Below, piece after piece: positions 1 to 7,540 of a DNA stretch of 64,000 nt (within the stretch, counting starts at the first letter, position 1; every line of letters begins with the position of its first letter). Source of the DNA: Limosilactobacillus sp. WILCCON 0051. GTDB taxonomy: Bacteria > Bacillota > Bacilli > Lactobacillales > Lactobacillaceae. Both the position numbers and the translations under genes were made by a program. The notes below the pieces were generated by a model. The model worked only from the letters and a program-made list of their open reading frames with translations. It searched no databases and was not told the DNA's origin. The stretch lies in NCBI RefSeq assembly GCF_039955095.1, contig NZ_CP154878.1, forward strand, positions 1,922,001-1,986,000. Direction: 5' to 3'.

Positions 1-2
1 AT

Positions 3-128
3 AAGCAATTCAACTATAACGAGGATGATTACAAAGCAATTTTAAAGACGGATCTTTTTAAGGACCGCTCAGAAGACGAGCTCAATAAGTATATGAGCGA
101 GAATCTTAAAGCATACGATTGTCTGTAA
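3..128 (+). CDS. istA: IS21-type transposase IstA, C-terminal end (partial)
   Basis: An open frame enters from the left edge and stops at TAA 126-128, giving about 41 charged residues (ending ENLKAYDCL). It lies 12 nt upstream of istB on the same strand, the position and spacing expected of istA in IS21 elements. The catalytic DDE core would lie outside the window, so the call rests on position and on a general resemblance of the tail. Whether the full gene is intact cannot be judged. Confidence 0.65.
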   Translation, partial: KQFNYNEDDYKAILKTDLFKDRSEDELNKYMSENLKAYDCL

Positions 129-140
129 GGAGTTGAATTT

Positions 141-893
141 ATGACAGACTATGAACAGCTTATCTCAAATTTAGCACAATTAAAATTAAACAATTTCAGT
201 GAAAATTATCAAAATTATAGTACGGAGGTCGATCAACAGCGACTCAGTTTCGGTGAAGCATTATTAAAATTAACCGAAAGTGAGCTGCAATACCGACGTG
301 ATCAAGAAATCAAAAAGCGAATCCAGCAAGCAAAGTTTCCGATCGTCAAAAGGATTGATGAATTCGACTTTAACTTCCAGCCTTCAATCAATAAACAGGA
401 GATTCTGGGGCTTAAATCGTTAGGCTTCTTAAACAATCACCAAAATATTTTACTAGTTGGCAGTCCAGGAGTCGGCAAAACGCACCTAGCGATTGGCTTA
501 GGGCTGATAGCGTGTGAACATGGCTTTAAGACCCTATTTATCAATTGCCATGACCTTCTACTGGCTTTAAGAACGGCCGACAGTAAAGGAACTCTGGAAA
601 GGCAGATGAAGAGATACTCAAATTACGAGCTGTTAATCATCGATGAGATTGGTTATTTACCGATGAAGCCAGATGATGCGAACTTATTGTTTCAACTCGT
701 TAACAATCGGTATGAGCAGCATTCAACAATCATCACAACTAACGTACCACTATCTGGATGGGGAGAAATTCTACATAATCCGGCCGCGGCAGAAACCATT
801 TTGGATCGCCTGGTCTATAAGTCACATATCATTAAAATTGCAGGCAAGTCATATAGATTGAAATCGGCGACTAACCATAAATCGCCATCTTAA
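141..893 (+). CDS. istB: IS21-family ATP-binding transposition helper IstB
   Basis: This 250-residue AAA+ ATPase is the helper subunit of IS21 transposition; it binds target DNA and activates the IstA transposase. Visible motifs are Walker A GSPGVGKT (about residues 107-114), Walker B LLIIDEIG (164-171), the sensor stretch TIITTN (196-201) and the arginine-containing ILDRL (220-224). Length is normal for the family (about 240-260). The ATG is preceded by AAGGAG at the istA stop, so the two genes are translationally close. The gene looks intact. Short terminal repeats follow directly, showing that the element ends near 955. Confidence 0.95.
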   Translation: MTDYEQLISNLAQLKLNNFSENYQNYSTEVDQQRLSFGEALLKLTESELQYRRDQEIKKRIQQAKFPIVKRIDEFDFNFQPSINKQEILGLKSLGFLNNHQNILLVGSPGVGKTHLAIGLGLIACEHGFKTLFINCHDLLLALRTADSKGTLERQMKRYSNYELLIIDEIGYLPMKPDDANLLFQLVNNRYEQHSTIITTNVPLSGWGEILHNPAAAETILDRLVYKSHIIKIAGKSYRLKSATNHKSPS

Positions 894-955
894 ACTGCCA
901 TAATTGTACATTTTCAAATTGCCATTTTTGTACAATTTTTAATTGCCCTTGACAC
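894..955 (+). mobile_element. Right end of the IS21 element with repeated terminal motifs
   Basis: Immediately after istB an AT-rich stretch repeats the motif ATTGCC followed by a TGTACAT or TGTACAA-like block: at about 895-911 and 918-935, with a further ATTGCC at 942. IS21 ends typically carry several short transposase-binding repeats like this. The precise last base is not determined; the left end lies outside the window. Confidence 0.6.
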
Positions 956-980
956 TTGCTGCAAACAAGCTTTCTAATCC

Positions 981-2084
981 TTATTTTGCGTCATTTTTTT
1001 CCAAGCGATAAATCGTCATGAAGTAATCAACCATTGTTTTGACTACCGCATACAGTGGCACGCATAAAATCATCCCTAGTAACCCGGCGATATTGCCAGC
1101 GGCCAACAGTAAAATGATAATCGTCAATGGATGGATTTGCAGGCTCTTGCCAATAATATTTGGATAGATGATATTACCATCAATCTGTTGAACGACGATC
1201 ACTACCACAATAACCCAGATGATTTTCTGCGGATCAACTGCCAAAGCAACGATTAAAGCCGGTGCAATGCCAATATATGGCCCGATATAAGGAATGATAT
1301 TGGTGATCCCAGCTACCAGGCCTAAAACGATTGCCATTGGTTCGCCAATGATCAGATAGCCAATACAGGTACCAATTCCAACACAGATACATTCAATCAT
1401 CTGTCCAGAGATGTATGAAGAAAGCGTCTTATTCATCTGATGCAGCAGTTCCGTAACCTCTTTGGCATGCTTTTCAGAAAAGAATCGCTGAATGTTTGGT
1501 ACAAAGCGATCGCCATCTTTCAGCATATAAAAAAGCATGACTGGCACGGTTACGATCACGACCACTGCACTGGTAATCGTGCCGATGATTGAGCCAACGC
1601 TGCTGGTTAGACCCGCCAACAGCTTTTCAGCGTATTTGGTAATCTGCTTGTTGAATTGCTGATAATAGTCTGCCAGGTCGATCTTGCGAATCCATTCATG
1701 TTTTTGAGAAGCTTGCGCGAGCCAATGCTGCATGTCGTTGGTAGCACTTGGTAGCCAGTGAATCATTTGATTAAGTTCCTTGATCATTGGTGGAATTAAA
1801 ACTGCGAGACTACCAACAATCAGCAGCAAGAGTCCCAAGACGATCACTATGCTGGCGATCCCACGTTTCATCTGCCATTTGCCTAAGCGAATCTTCATTA
1901 ATAGGCGAAAGGCCGGACTCGTCATGTAATATAAAAAGATTGAAACGATCAGTGGTACAAAGATTACTGATATGAAGACGATGATGGGATGAAACAGAAA
2001 GTCCAGTTTAGTACAAACCCAAATTAAAGTCGCGACAATTAATAGTTCTGCTGACCAAAACAGTAGACTTTTTCGTTTTATCAT
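981..2084 (-). CDS. AI-2E family (PerM/YdiK-type) membrane transporter
   Basis: This 367-residue polytopic membrane protein belongs to the AI-2E exporter family (PF01594). Members have been linked to autoinducer export or ion/organic solute efflux, so the substrate is unknown here. Hydrophobic segments lie near residues 8-30, 33-53, 70-95, 160-190, 225-300 and 315-345, with the family-typical PYIGPYIG in the C-terminal half and a soluble, charged segment (about 95-160) between the two membrane halves. The start codon overlaps the stop of the upstream GT2 gene (TAATG), implying translational coupling. No terminator was recognised after the stop, which lies about 25 bp from the IS21 end. Confidence 0.85.
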   Translation of the reverse strand: MIKRKSLLFWSAELLIVATLIWVCTKLDFLFHPIIVFISVIFVPLIVSIFLYYMTSPAFRLLMKIRLGKWQMKRGIASIVIVLGLLLLIVGSLAVLIPPMIKELNQMIHWLPSATNDMQHWLAQASQKHEWIRKIDLADYYQQFNKQITKYAEKLLAGLTSSVGSIIGTITSAVVVIVTVPVMLFYMLKDGDRFVPNIQRFFSEKHAKEVTELLHQMNKTLSSYISGQMIECICVGIGTCIGYLIIGEPMAIVLGLVAGITNIIPYIGPYIGIAPALIVALAVDPQKIIWVIVVVIVVQQIDGNIIYPNIIGKSLQIHPLTIIILLLAAGNIAGLLGMILCVPLYAVVKTMVDYFMTIYRLEKNDAK

Positions 2085-3016
2085 TATTTCTTTTCCTTAA
2101 TAATATAGATTGGTCGTTGCTTGACCTGCATGTAGACACGACCAATGTACTTGCCGAGAATTCCAATGCATAACAATTGAAGTCCCCCGAATAGCAGGAT
2201 GATACAGATCAATGAAGCCCAACCAAAGACACTGCTGCTTGGTTCCACAATTCGTCGGATAATAACAAACAACAGGCCAATAATTGAAAGTATGAATGAA
2301 GTCGTTCCTAACCATACCGCAATCGAAAGTGGTGCCTGTGAAAAATCGGTAATCCCGTCCATTGCATATTTGAACAATTTCCAAGTTGACCAGTCAGTTT
2401 CACCGGCCACTCGTTCAACGTTATGATAGTCCAGATATTTGGTCTTAAATCCGACCCAACTGAAGATGCCTTTTGAAAAGCGGTTATATTCTTTTAATGA
2501 TAAAACGGCATCAACCATTTGCCGTGTCATCATCCGGTAGTCGCGTGCACCGGGAACGATGTTGGTTTGTGAGATACGATTAATGACGTGATAAAACTGA
2601 TCGCTTAAAAACGACTTGAATTTGGCTTCGCCAGTACGATCGACACGACGCGTTCCGATACAGTCATATTCGCCCGTTTGGAGCAATTCATACATTTGTG
2701 GCAAAAATTCTGGCGGGTCTTGTAAATCAACGTCCATTACCACGACGTAATCGCCAGTGGCTGCTTGTAATCCAGCGTATAATCCGGCTTCTTTACCAAA
2801 GTTACGTGAAAAAGAAACGTAATGGACGCGCTCTGGATTTTGTTCGTGTAGTTTGCGCATTTCGGCTAGTGAGTTATCTGACGAACCGTCATTGACAAAC
2901 CAATATTCAATTTGTAAATCGTTCATTTGGTTGACGACTTTTTCTACGGCTGGGTAGAATAATGGAATTGACTCTTCTTCGTTGTAGCAAGGAACTACAA
3001 TTGATAATTTTGACAT
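2084..3016 (-). CDS. Polyprenyl-phosphate hexosyltransferase, GT2 (GtrB/DPM1-like)
   Basis: This 310-residue family 2 glycosyltransferase probably makes a polyprenyl-phosphate sugar on the cytoplasmic face for later transfer to wall polymers. It has the GT-A nucleotide-binding start (SIVVPCYNEEES, 5-16), NDGSSD (42-47), SRNFGKEAG (70-78) and the metal-binding DVDLQDPP (95-102). Two C-terminal membrane helices (about 232-258 and 268-294) are as in GtrB. Its usual partner, a GtrA-type flippase, occurs separately at 27645-28079. It is the first gene of a pair with the AI-2E protein. A perfect 8-bp hairpin encloses its ribosome binding site. Confidence 0.88.
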   Translation of the reverse strand: MSKLSIVVPCYNEEESIPLFYPAVEKVVNQMNDLQIEYWFVNDGSSDNSLAEMRKLHEQNPERVHYVSFSRNFGKEAGLYAGLQAATGDYVVVMDVDLQDPPEFLPQMYELLQTGEYDCIGTRRVDRTGEAKFKSFLSDQFYHVINRISQTNIVPGARDYRMMTRQMVDAVLSLKEYNRFSKGIFSWVGFKTKYLDYHNVERVAGETDWSTWKLFKYAMDGITDFSQAPLSIAVWLGTTSFILSIIGLLFVIIRRIVEPSSSVFGWASLICIILLFGGLQLLCIGILGKYIGRVYMQVKQRPIYIIKEKK

Positions 3017-3037
3017 TTTAAGAAGTCCCTTCTTAAA
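3017..3037 (-). promoter_or_regulatory. Hairpin enclosing the GT2 ribosome binding site
   Basis: On the minus strand TTTAAGAA and TTCTTAAA form a perfect 8-bp stem with loop GGGAC, ending directly at the ATG. The Shine-Dalgarno AAGGGA spans stem and loop, so folding could restrain initiation. Seen in sequence; the regulatory effect is inferred. Confidence 0.45.
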
Positions 3038-3047
3038 TTATTAATAA

Positions 3048-3090
3048 AATAGTACATCATGAAATTTAAGAAATCCATGATGTACTATCT
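3048..3090 (-). terminator. Intrinsic terminator after the Ser-rich lipoprotein gene
   Basis: The minus strand reads ATAGTACATCATG, a loop, then CATGATGTACTAT and TTTTATT: a 13-bp perfect stem with a short T-tract, just beyond the stop at 3107. Confidence 0.75.
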
Positions 3091-3106
3091 CATTAGTTTT
3101 TATTAA

Positions 3107-3895
3107 TTAGTTAGACGATACTTGTGACGGAGTAATGCTATAGGTTACAGTCTGCCCATTAATCATGCCTGTTGCCGTCCAATTTCCATCAGAGTTTTGA
3201 TTCATAGTAAAACCGTCAACATCATCAGCAGTTGGCATCCCGGATACTGATTGACCACTTAAACCGGCTTTTTCTCTTTCAACACTGACGTGTTCTTTAA
3301 GCATAGCCTTTGCATCGGCAGCTGTCATCTTTGCGGTACTTTGACTACTTGATGATGAAGACGCACTCGAAGAGCTGGATGATGAACTGCTACTAGAAGA
3401 TTCAGCAACGTTGCTTTCTTTTGATGATGAAGTTGAAGAACTTAAGTTATCGGATGAATCACTATTTTTATCCAGTAATTCATTCACATTTTCAATATTT
3501 TTCTGTAAAGACTTAGTTAGTTGATCTTTTGAAAAGACATAGGAAGCTTCTGAAGACTTAACAGTTACCTTCTTTGCAGTATTAGTAACCGTATATTGTT
3601 CTTGATTGTCACTTATTCTTCGTCTTAAATTATTATTAGTAGTTATCTGTACTGATTGATTTCCAGTATTAGTACCCTCTTTTTTTGCGCTCTTAAGATA
3701 TGCCATCATTGCATATTGAGCTTCTGAATATTTTTTATCTTGAGATTTAGCAGATGATGATCCAGATGTTTTTGCTGATACGCTAGCTGATTTACTTGAA
3801 CTGCTGGTAGAAACGGTTTGTTTGCTTCCACAAGCAGTTAAGGATAGCATTAACCCAAAAGTTGCAACAGTGGCCAATACTTTCTTAAAATGCAT
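3107..3895 (-). CDS. Ser-rich secreted lipoprotein of unknown function
   Basis: The protein begins MHFKKVLATVATFGLML and has a lipobox LTAC followed by GSK, so it should be lipidated at that Cys and anchored outside the membrane. I chose this ATG (3895) because AAAGGAGA lies 9 nt upstream; an in-frame ATG 12 codons further up has no such site and would spoil the signal peptide. The mature part contains a Ser/Ala linker, a soluble region, a long poly-Ser tract in its middle and a C-terminal domain of about 80 residues. I do not recognise a catalytic family. The long Ser tract could vary in length between strains. It is monocistronic, with its own terminator. Confidence 0.75.
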   Translation of the reverse strand: MHFKKVLATVATFGLMLSLTACGSKQTVSTSSSSKSASVSAKTSGSSSAKSQDKKYSEAQYAMMAYLKSAKKEGTNTGNQSVQITTNNNLRRRISDNQEQYTVTNTAKKVTVKSSEASYVFSKDQLTKSLQKNIENVNELLDKNSDSSDNLSSSTSSSKESNVAESSSSSSSSSSSSASSSSSSQSTAKMTAADAKAMLKEHVSVEREKAGLSGQSVSGMPTADDVDGFTMNQNSDGNWTATGMINGQTVTYSITPSQVSSN

Positions 3896-3970
3896 TTTTA
3901 TAATCTCCTTTAATTTAACGGACAATTTCATAATCGAATTATACTAGTATTGATAACAGCAATCAATAAT

Positions 3971-4006
3971 AAAAAGCACTGGCAGACTCTTCCGTCATGC
4001 CAATGC
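3971..4006 (-). terminator. Terminator of the NlpC/P60 hydrolase gene
   Basis: On the minus strand GCATTGGCA and TGCCAGTGC pair (one wobble) around a loop and are followed by TTTTTATT. It sits just downstream of the stop at 4016. Confidence 0.7.
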
Positions 4007-4015
4007 CTAATAAAT

Positions 4016-5443
4016 TTAACGAAGCGTACCAGCAAACGATGGCATAAAGTATGAGTTAATGTAGCCAACTTTTACGTATTCACCAGGTTGCGGTGCGTGA
4101 ACGTATTTTCCATTGCCAATGTAGATTGCGACATGATATGATGCACCTGCATTACCCCAGAAAAGCAGATCGCCAGGCTGTGCTTGGCTTACCGCCTTAC
4201 GGGCAGTTAAGTAGCCCTCTTGAGCAATTGTGTTATGAGGAAGGTTTAAGCCTCGTACCTGTGACATCACATATTTAACCAAACCGGAACAATCCATGCA
4301 TTGCAATGAATCACCACCCCAAACATAAGGAATATTCATTGTGGTAAGTTTCAAAGCCAATTGTACGATTGCATCATTAACAGAGGTCAAAACACCATCA
4401 CTGGCTGCTTTATATGCAACTCCATTGACGGTAATATTAGTGTTCTTTACTAAGGCACCATTACCATCAAAGTAATACTGGTTCCCCCAGTTACTATAAA
4501 GACTGTTATCTAAACGTGCACCATCACTTTGGAAGTAATACGTATTGCCCCAGTTGTTGTAGAATCCGTTATCCAAACGTGCACCATCGCCTTGGAAGTA
4601 GTATGTGTGGCCCCAATTGTTGTAGAATCCGTTATCCAAACGTGCACCATCGCCTTGGAAGTAGTATGTGTGGCCCCAATTGTTGTAGAATCCATTATCC
4701 AAACGTGCACCATCGCCTTGGAAGTAGTACGTATGGCCCCAGTTACTATAAAAACCATTGTCTAAACGTGCACCATCATTTTGGAAGTAGTACATATGAC
4801 CCCAGTTACTGTAGAAGTAGTTCTTGGCCATTGTACCATTAGCGGTAAAGTAATAGGTGTTACCGTTCTGCGTCAAAAAATAATCCTTAACCGCTTGACC
4901 ATTTTGATAATAGTAAGTATTGCCATTTTCGGTAACTAAACCATTCTTAACAGCTTGAGCAGACAATGTAGTCATTGCTACATCACTGTCAGCAACTTCT
5001 TTATTTACAGAGGAAGAAACAGACGCTACATTTTCAGCAGCTGAAGAGGCTTCTGCACTTGCAGCGGGTAAAGTTGCACTGCTATTTGATGAGGTACTCT
5101 GAGAAGCAGCCGGGGCATTACTTTGAGCACTCTCATTACTGCTTTCAGCAGCTGAACTAGCAACTGTTGAATTTACTCCACTCGCTTCGCTGACAGCAAT
5201 AGTATCAGTAGTTGATAAAGCTACATCACTTGCACCAGATTGTTCGGCGACACTTTCACTTTGAATTTCCGTGCTTGTGGAAGCAACAGCTGTTGTTTGC
5301 ACATCATTAACTGTATCAGCGTTAATATTTTGAGCATTAAACGCAGCAACGCCCAAAGCTACAGTTGTGGTGGCAATTGCCATACAACACCATTGTTTAC
5401 CCTTCTTAAACAATTTAAAGTGTTTCTTTGCTTCCATAATCAC
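4016..5443 (-). CDS. Secreted NlpC/P60 (C40) peptidoglycan endopeptidase with wall-binding repeats
   Basis: This is a wall hydrolase that should cut stem peptides. The N-terminus carries a KxYKxGKxW-type signal (KHFKLFKKGKQW, residues 7-18) plus a hydrophobic stretch ending at NAD. A Ser/Ala/Thr-rich linker runs to about 155. From about 165 to 340 come ~21-residue aromatic repeats of the type GFYNNWGHTYYFQGDGARL, resembling choline/glucan-binding modules. The NlpC/P60 domain (about 356-475) has Cys385 in DCSG, His437 in YHVA and His449 as catalytic triad candidates. A GTG (5443) is 7 nt from AAAGGA; an ATG two codons downstream (5437) matches the paralogues' N-terminus. It has its own terminator and shares an upstream box with both paralogues. 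Confidence 0.92.
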   Translation of the reverse strand: MIMEAKKHFKLFKKGKQWCCMAIATTTVALGVAAFNAQNINADTVNDVQTTAVASTSTEIQSESVAEQSGASDVALSTTDTIAVSEASGVNSTVASSAAESSNESAQSNAPAASQSTSSNSSATLPAASAEASSAAENVASVSSSVNKEVADSDVAMTTLSAQAVKNGLVTENGNTYYYQNGQAVKDYFLTQNGNTYYFTANGTMAKNYFYSNWGHMYYFQNDGARLDNGFYSNWGHTYYFQGDGARLDNGFYNNWGHTYYFQGDGARLDNGFYNNWGHTYYFQGDGARLDNGFYNNWGNTYYFQSDGARLDNSLYSNWGNQYYFDGNGALVKNTNITVNGVAYKAASDGVLTSVNDAIVQLALKLTTMNIPYVWGGDSLQCMDCSGLVKYVMSQVRGLNLPHNTIAQEGYLTARKAVSQAQPGDLLFWGNAGASYHVAIYIGNGKYVHAPQPGEYVKVGYINSYFMPSFAGTLR

Positions 5444-5549
5444 ACAAAAGTCCTTTCATGATTTTTTTAAAGATTTAATTTTCACTAATAATTTATTAAC
5501 GATTATTACCTTACCATAAAAAATCCTATAATCGGGAATTTTCAGTTGA

Positions 5550-5576
5550 TTGTTAATCAACAATAATCTTTGAAAC
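5550..5576 (-). promoter_or_regulatory. Shared upstream box of the hydrolase paralogues, copy 1
   Basis: The minus strand reads GTTTCAAAGATTATTGTTG then ATTAACAA. Near-identical 26-27 bp boxes occur upstream of the two paralogues (7421-7446, 9397-9423), all about 113-129 bp before the start codon. The core TTGTTnnTTAACAA is nearly palindromic. Confidence 0.55.
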
Positions 5577-5602
5577 GCTTCTGTAATAATTGTAAAAATA
5601 AA

Positions 5603-5638
5603 AGAAACGGCTTAAATCTTTCGGCAAAAGTCGTTTCT
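5603..5638 (-). terminator. Terminator of the GH73 hydrolase gene
   Basis: The minus strand forms AGAAACG / CGTTTCT around a long loop, followed by TTTATTTTTA, 15 bp past the stop at 5653. Confidence 0.65.
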
Positions 5639-5652
5639 TCACAATTTATCAA

Positions 5653-7296
5653 TTATAAACGGAAAGCAACTTGATCAAAACGAGTCAAATTATAAGTACT
5701 GATCATGTTTCTTAATGACGTCGTGTATGACGGATCTGTTGCATAACCATCTGCTCGAACTAAGTACGTTGCAGTATTGGAATCAGTCACTCCAATCAAA
5801 TTACTATAACGGGAATTTTGAATGAAGAATAAGCTATGATCAGCAACACTCGCGTCATTGTCAGGATAAGCTCGGAAAGCAGCATTTACAGTAATGTAGC
5901 TTCCGTTAATATATTCAGCGGTTGCCATAGTTACGGATTGCCCATTATAGGACCCCTTAATACCAAATAAGTTATGGTATTGAGAAGCCAAAGTCGATTT
6001 ACCCCAGCCACTTTCAAGGATTGCTTGAGCAAGTGTTAGTGATGGCAAAATTTTGTATTGAGTCCATCCACGAATTGCACCGTTTACGATACTACCAATA
6101 AATGAATTAGAATCAGAAAGAACACCATCTCCATCAAAGGTCAGATTACCAAAGCCAAGGTTAATCGTAGTATTGGTTACACGTGCTCCATCTGCACCAA
6201 AGTAATAAACTTTACCCCAGTTTGTATAAAAACTATTGTCTAGACGAACACCACCATCACCAAAGTAGTAGACGTTACCCCAATTGGTATAGAATCCATT
6301 ATCTAAACGAGAACCATCTTTTTGGAAATAGTACGTATGACCCCAATTAGTGTAGAATCCATCATCTAGACGAACACCACCATCACCAAAGTAATACGTA
6401 TGACCCCAATTATTATAGAAGCCGTCATCTAAACGAGAACCATCTTTTTGGAAATAGTACGTATGACCCCAGTTATTATAAAAACCATCATCTAAGCGAA
6501 CGCCACCATCACCAAAGTAATACGTATGACCCCAGTTATTGTAGAAATTATTGTCCATCCGAGAGCCATCGCTTTGGAAGTAATACGTATGACCCCAGTT
6601 ATTATAAAAATAATCTTTGGCCATTGTCCCATCGGATTTGAAATAATAGGTTTTACCATTAATGGTTGCAAAATAATTTTTTAATTGCTGACCATTTTGA
6701 TAATAATAAGTATTGCCATTTTCAGTTACCAAACCATTCTTTTGTGCAGCAACAGCTAATGAAGTCATTGCTACAGTTTCAGTATCAGCTACTGCAGAAC
6801 TAGCGGCTGAACTCTCAGAATCGTCTGAAACAGTAGAGGCCTCTTTTACAGCGGTATCAGAGTTTGTACTTGCTGATGCTGAACTAGTACTTTCGGCAAT
6901 TTCTAACACGCTGGCTGCACTATCATTAGCTTTATTTGCAACAGAAGATTGACTGTTGGCATCATCTGCAACAGGTTGACTGATAATATTTGCAGATTCG
7001 CTCACAGCGCTAGTTATATTTTCTGTACTGGAAGCACTAGCCTGGTTTGTAATAGTTGTGCTTGACATTGCCGAAGCTGCACTCTCACTAGATGTAGCTG
7101 AACCAGAAGTGTTTGCACTGGCTGATGGAACTTCAGAAGTTGTTGATACTGCAGCGTTATCCGTTTCACCTGCCGTATCCGCATTAGCCGTTTGTGTTGC
7201 CATCACCGTTCCAGCAACAACCGCAACGGTCGTCAAAGCCATGCAGCACCACTTCTTGCCTTTCTTAAACATCTTATAGTGTTTCCGTACATCCAT
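5653..7296 (-). CDS. Secreted GH73 N-acetylglucosaminidase with wall-binding repeats
   Basis: This 547-residue protein should hydrolyse glycan strands. It starts with a KxYKxGKxW signal (KHYKMFKKGKKW), then a hydrophobic segment ending NADT and a Ser/Ala/Thr linker to about residue 180. Next come roughly eight to nine ~21-residue repeats built on FYNNWGHTYYF, alternating FQKDGSRL and FGDGGVRL types. The C-terminal 150 residues (from about 398) are a GH73 domain: AILESGWG with Glu428 as candidate catalytic acid, then HNLFGIKG and FRAYPDNDASVADHS. The N-terminal half is almost identical to that of the gene at 7541-9268, pointing to recent duplication or gene conversion. The gene stands alone between terminators, with the shared upstream box and a TTGACA/TATGAA promoter. 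Confidence 0.93.
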   Translation of the reverse strand: MDVRKHYKMFKKGKKWCCMALTTVAVVAGTVMATQTANADTAGETDNAAVSTTSEVPSASANTSGSATSSESAASAMSSTTITNQASASSTENITSAVSESANIISQPVADDANSQSSVANKANDSAASVLEIAESTSSASASTNSDTAVKEASTVSDDSESSAASSAVADTETVAMTSLAVAAQKNGLVTENGNTYYYQNGQQLKNYFATINGKTYYFKSDGTMAKDYFYNNWGHTYYFQSDGSRMDNNFYNNWGHTYYFGDGGVRLDDGFYNNWGHTYYFQKDGSRLDDGFYNNWGHTYYFGDGGVRLDDGFYTNWGHTYYFQKDGSRLDNGFYTNWGNVYYFGDGGVRLDNSFYTNWGKVYYFGADGARVTNTTINLGFGNLTFDGDGVLSDSNSFIGSIVNGAIRGWTQYKILPSLTLAQAILESGWGKSTLASQYHNLFGIKGSYNGQSVTMATAEYINGSYITVNAAFRAYPDNDASVADHSLFFIQNSRYSNLIGVTDSNTATYLVRADGYATDPSYTTSLRNMISTYNLTRFDQVAFRL

Positions 7297-7375
7297 GATC
7301 TAAATATTCCTACCCTTCCGTTACTAAAGTTTTCTAAATTTTAATAGTTTTAATTTTTATTTTACGATAACACTG

Positions 7376-7403
7376 TTCATACTAACACATAATTATCTGT
7401 CAA
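7376..7403 (-). promoter_or_regulatory. Putative sigma-A promoter of the GH73 hydrolase gene
   Basis: On the minus strand TTGACA is followed after 16 bp by TATGAA. The -10 neighbourhood (GTGTTAGTATGAACA) is conserved upstream of the amidase paralogue, although that copy lacks a clear -35. Confidence 0.5.
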
Positions 7404-7420
7404 GTGACTATTCATCGTTT

Positions 7421-7446
7421 TTGTTAAAGAACAATAATTTTTGCAA
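7421..7446 (-). promoter_or_regulatory. Shared upstream box of the hydrolase paralogues, copy 2
   Basis: The minus strand reads TTGCAAAAATTATTG then TTCTTTAACAA. It lies 18 bp upstream of the TTGACA hexamer, so an activator or repressor bound here could touch RNA polymerase. See copies at 5550-5576 and 9397-9423. Confidence 0.55.
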
Positions 7447-7486
7447 TAACCTTGTAACTTTATCTTCTAATTTTCTTCATAAATTT

Positions 7487-7533
7487 AAAAAAACTCATAT
7501 CCCTAAGGTCAATCAACTTTAGAGATATGAGTT
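7487..7533 (-). terminator. Terminator of the amidase gene
   Basis: The minus strand has AACTCATATC / GATATGAGTT with further inner pairing (CTAAAG / CCTTAG), followed by a T-run. It starts 7 bp after the stop. Confidence 0.85.
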
Positions 7534-7540
7534 ATCTTAT

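Noticed and set aside
4510..4842. Open plus-strand frames opposite the hydrolase repeats
   Set aside because: They are antisense shadows of the 63-bp repeat coding pattern; no RBS and biased composition.
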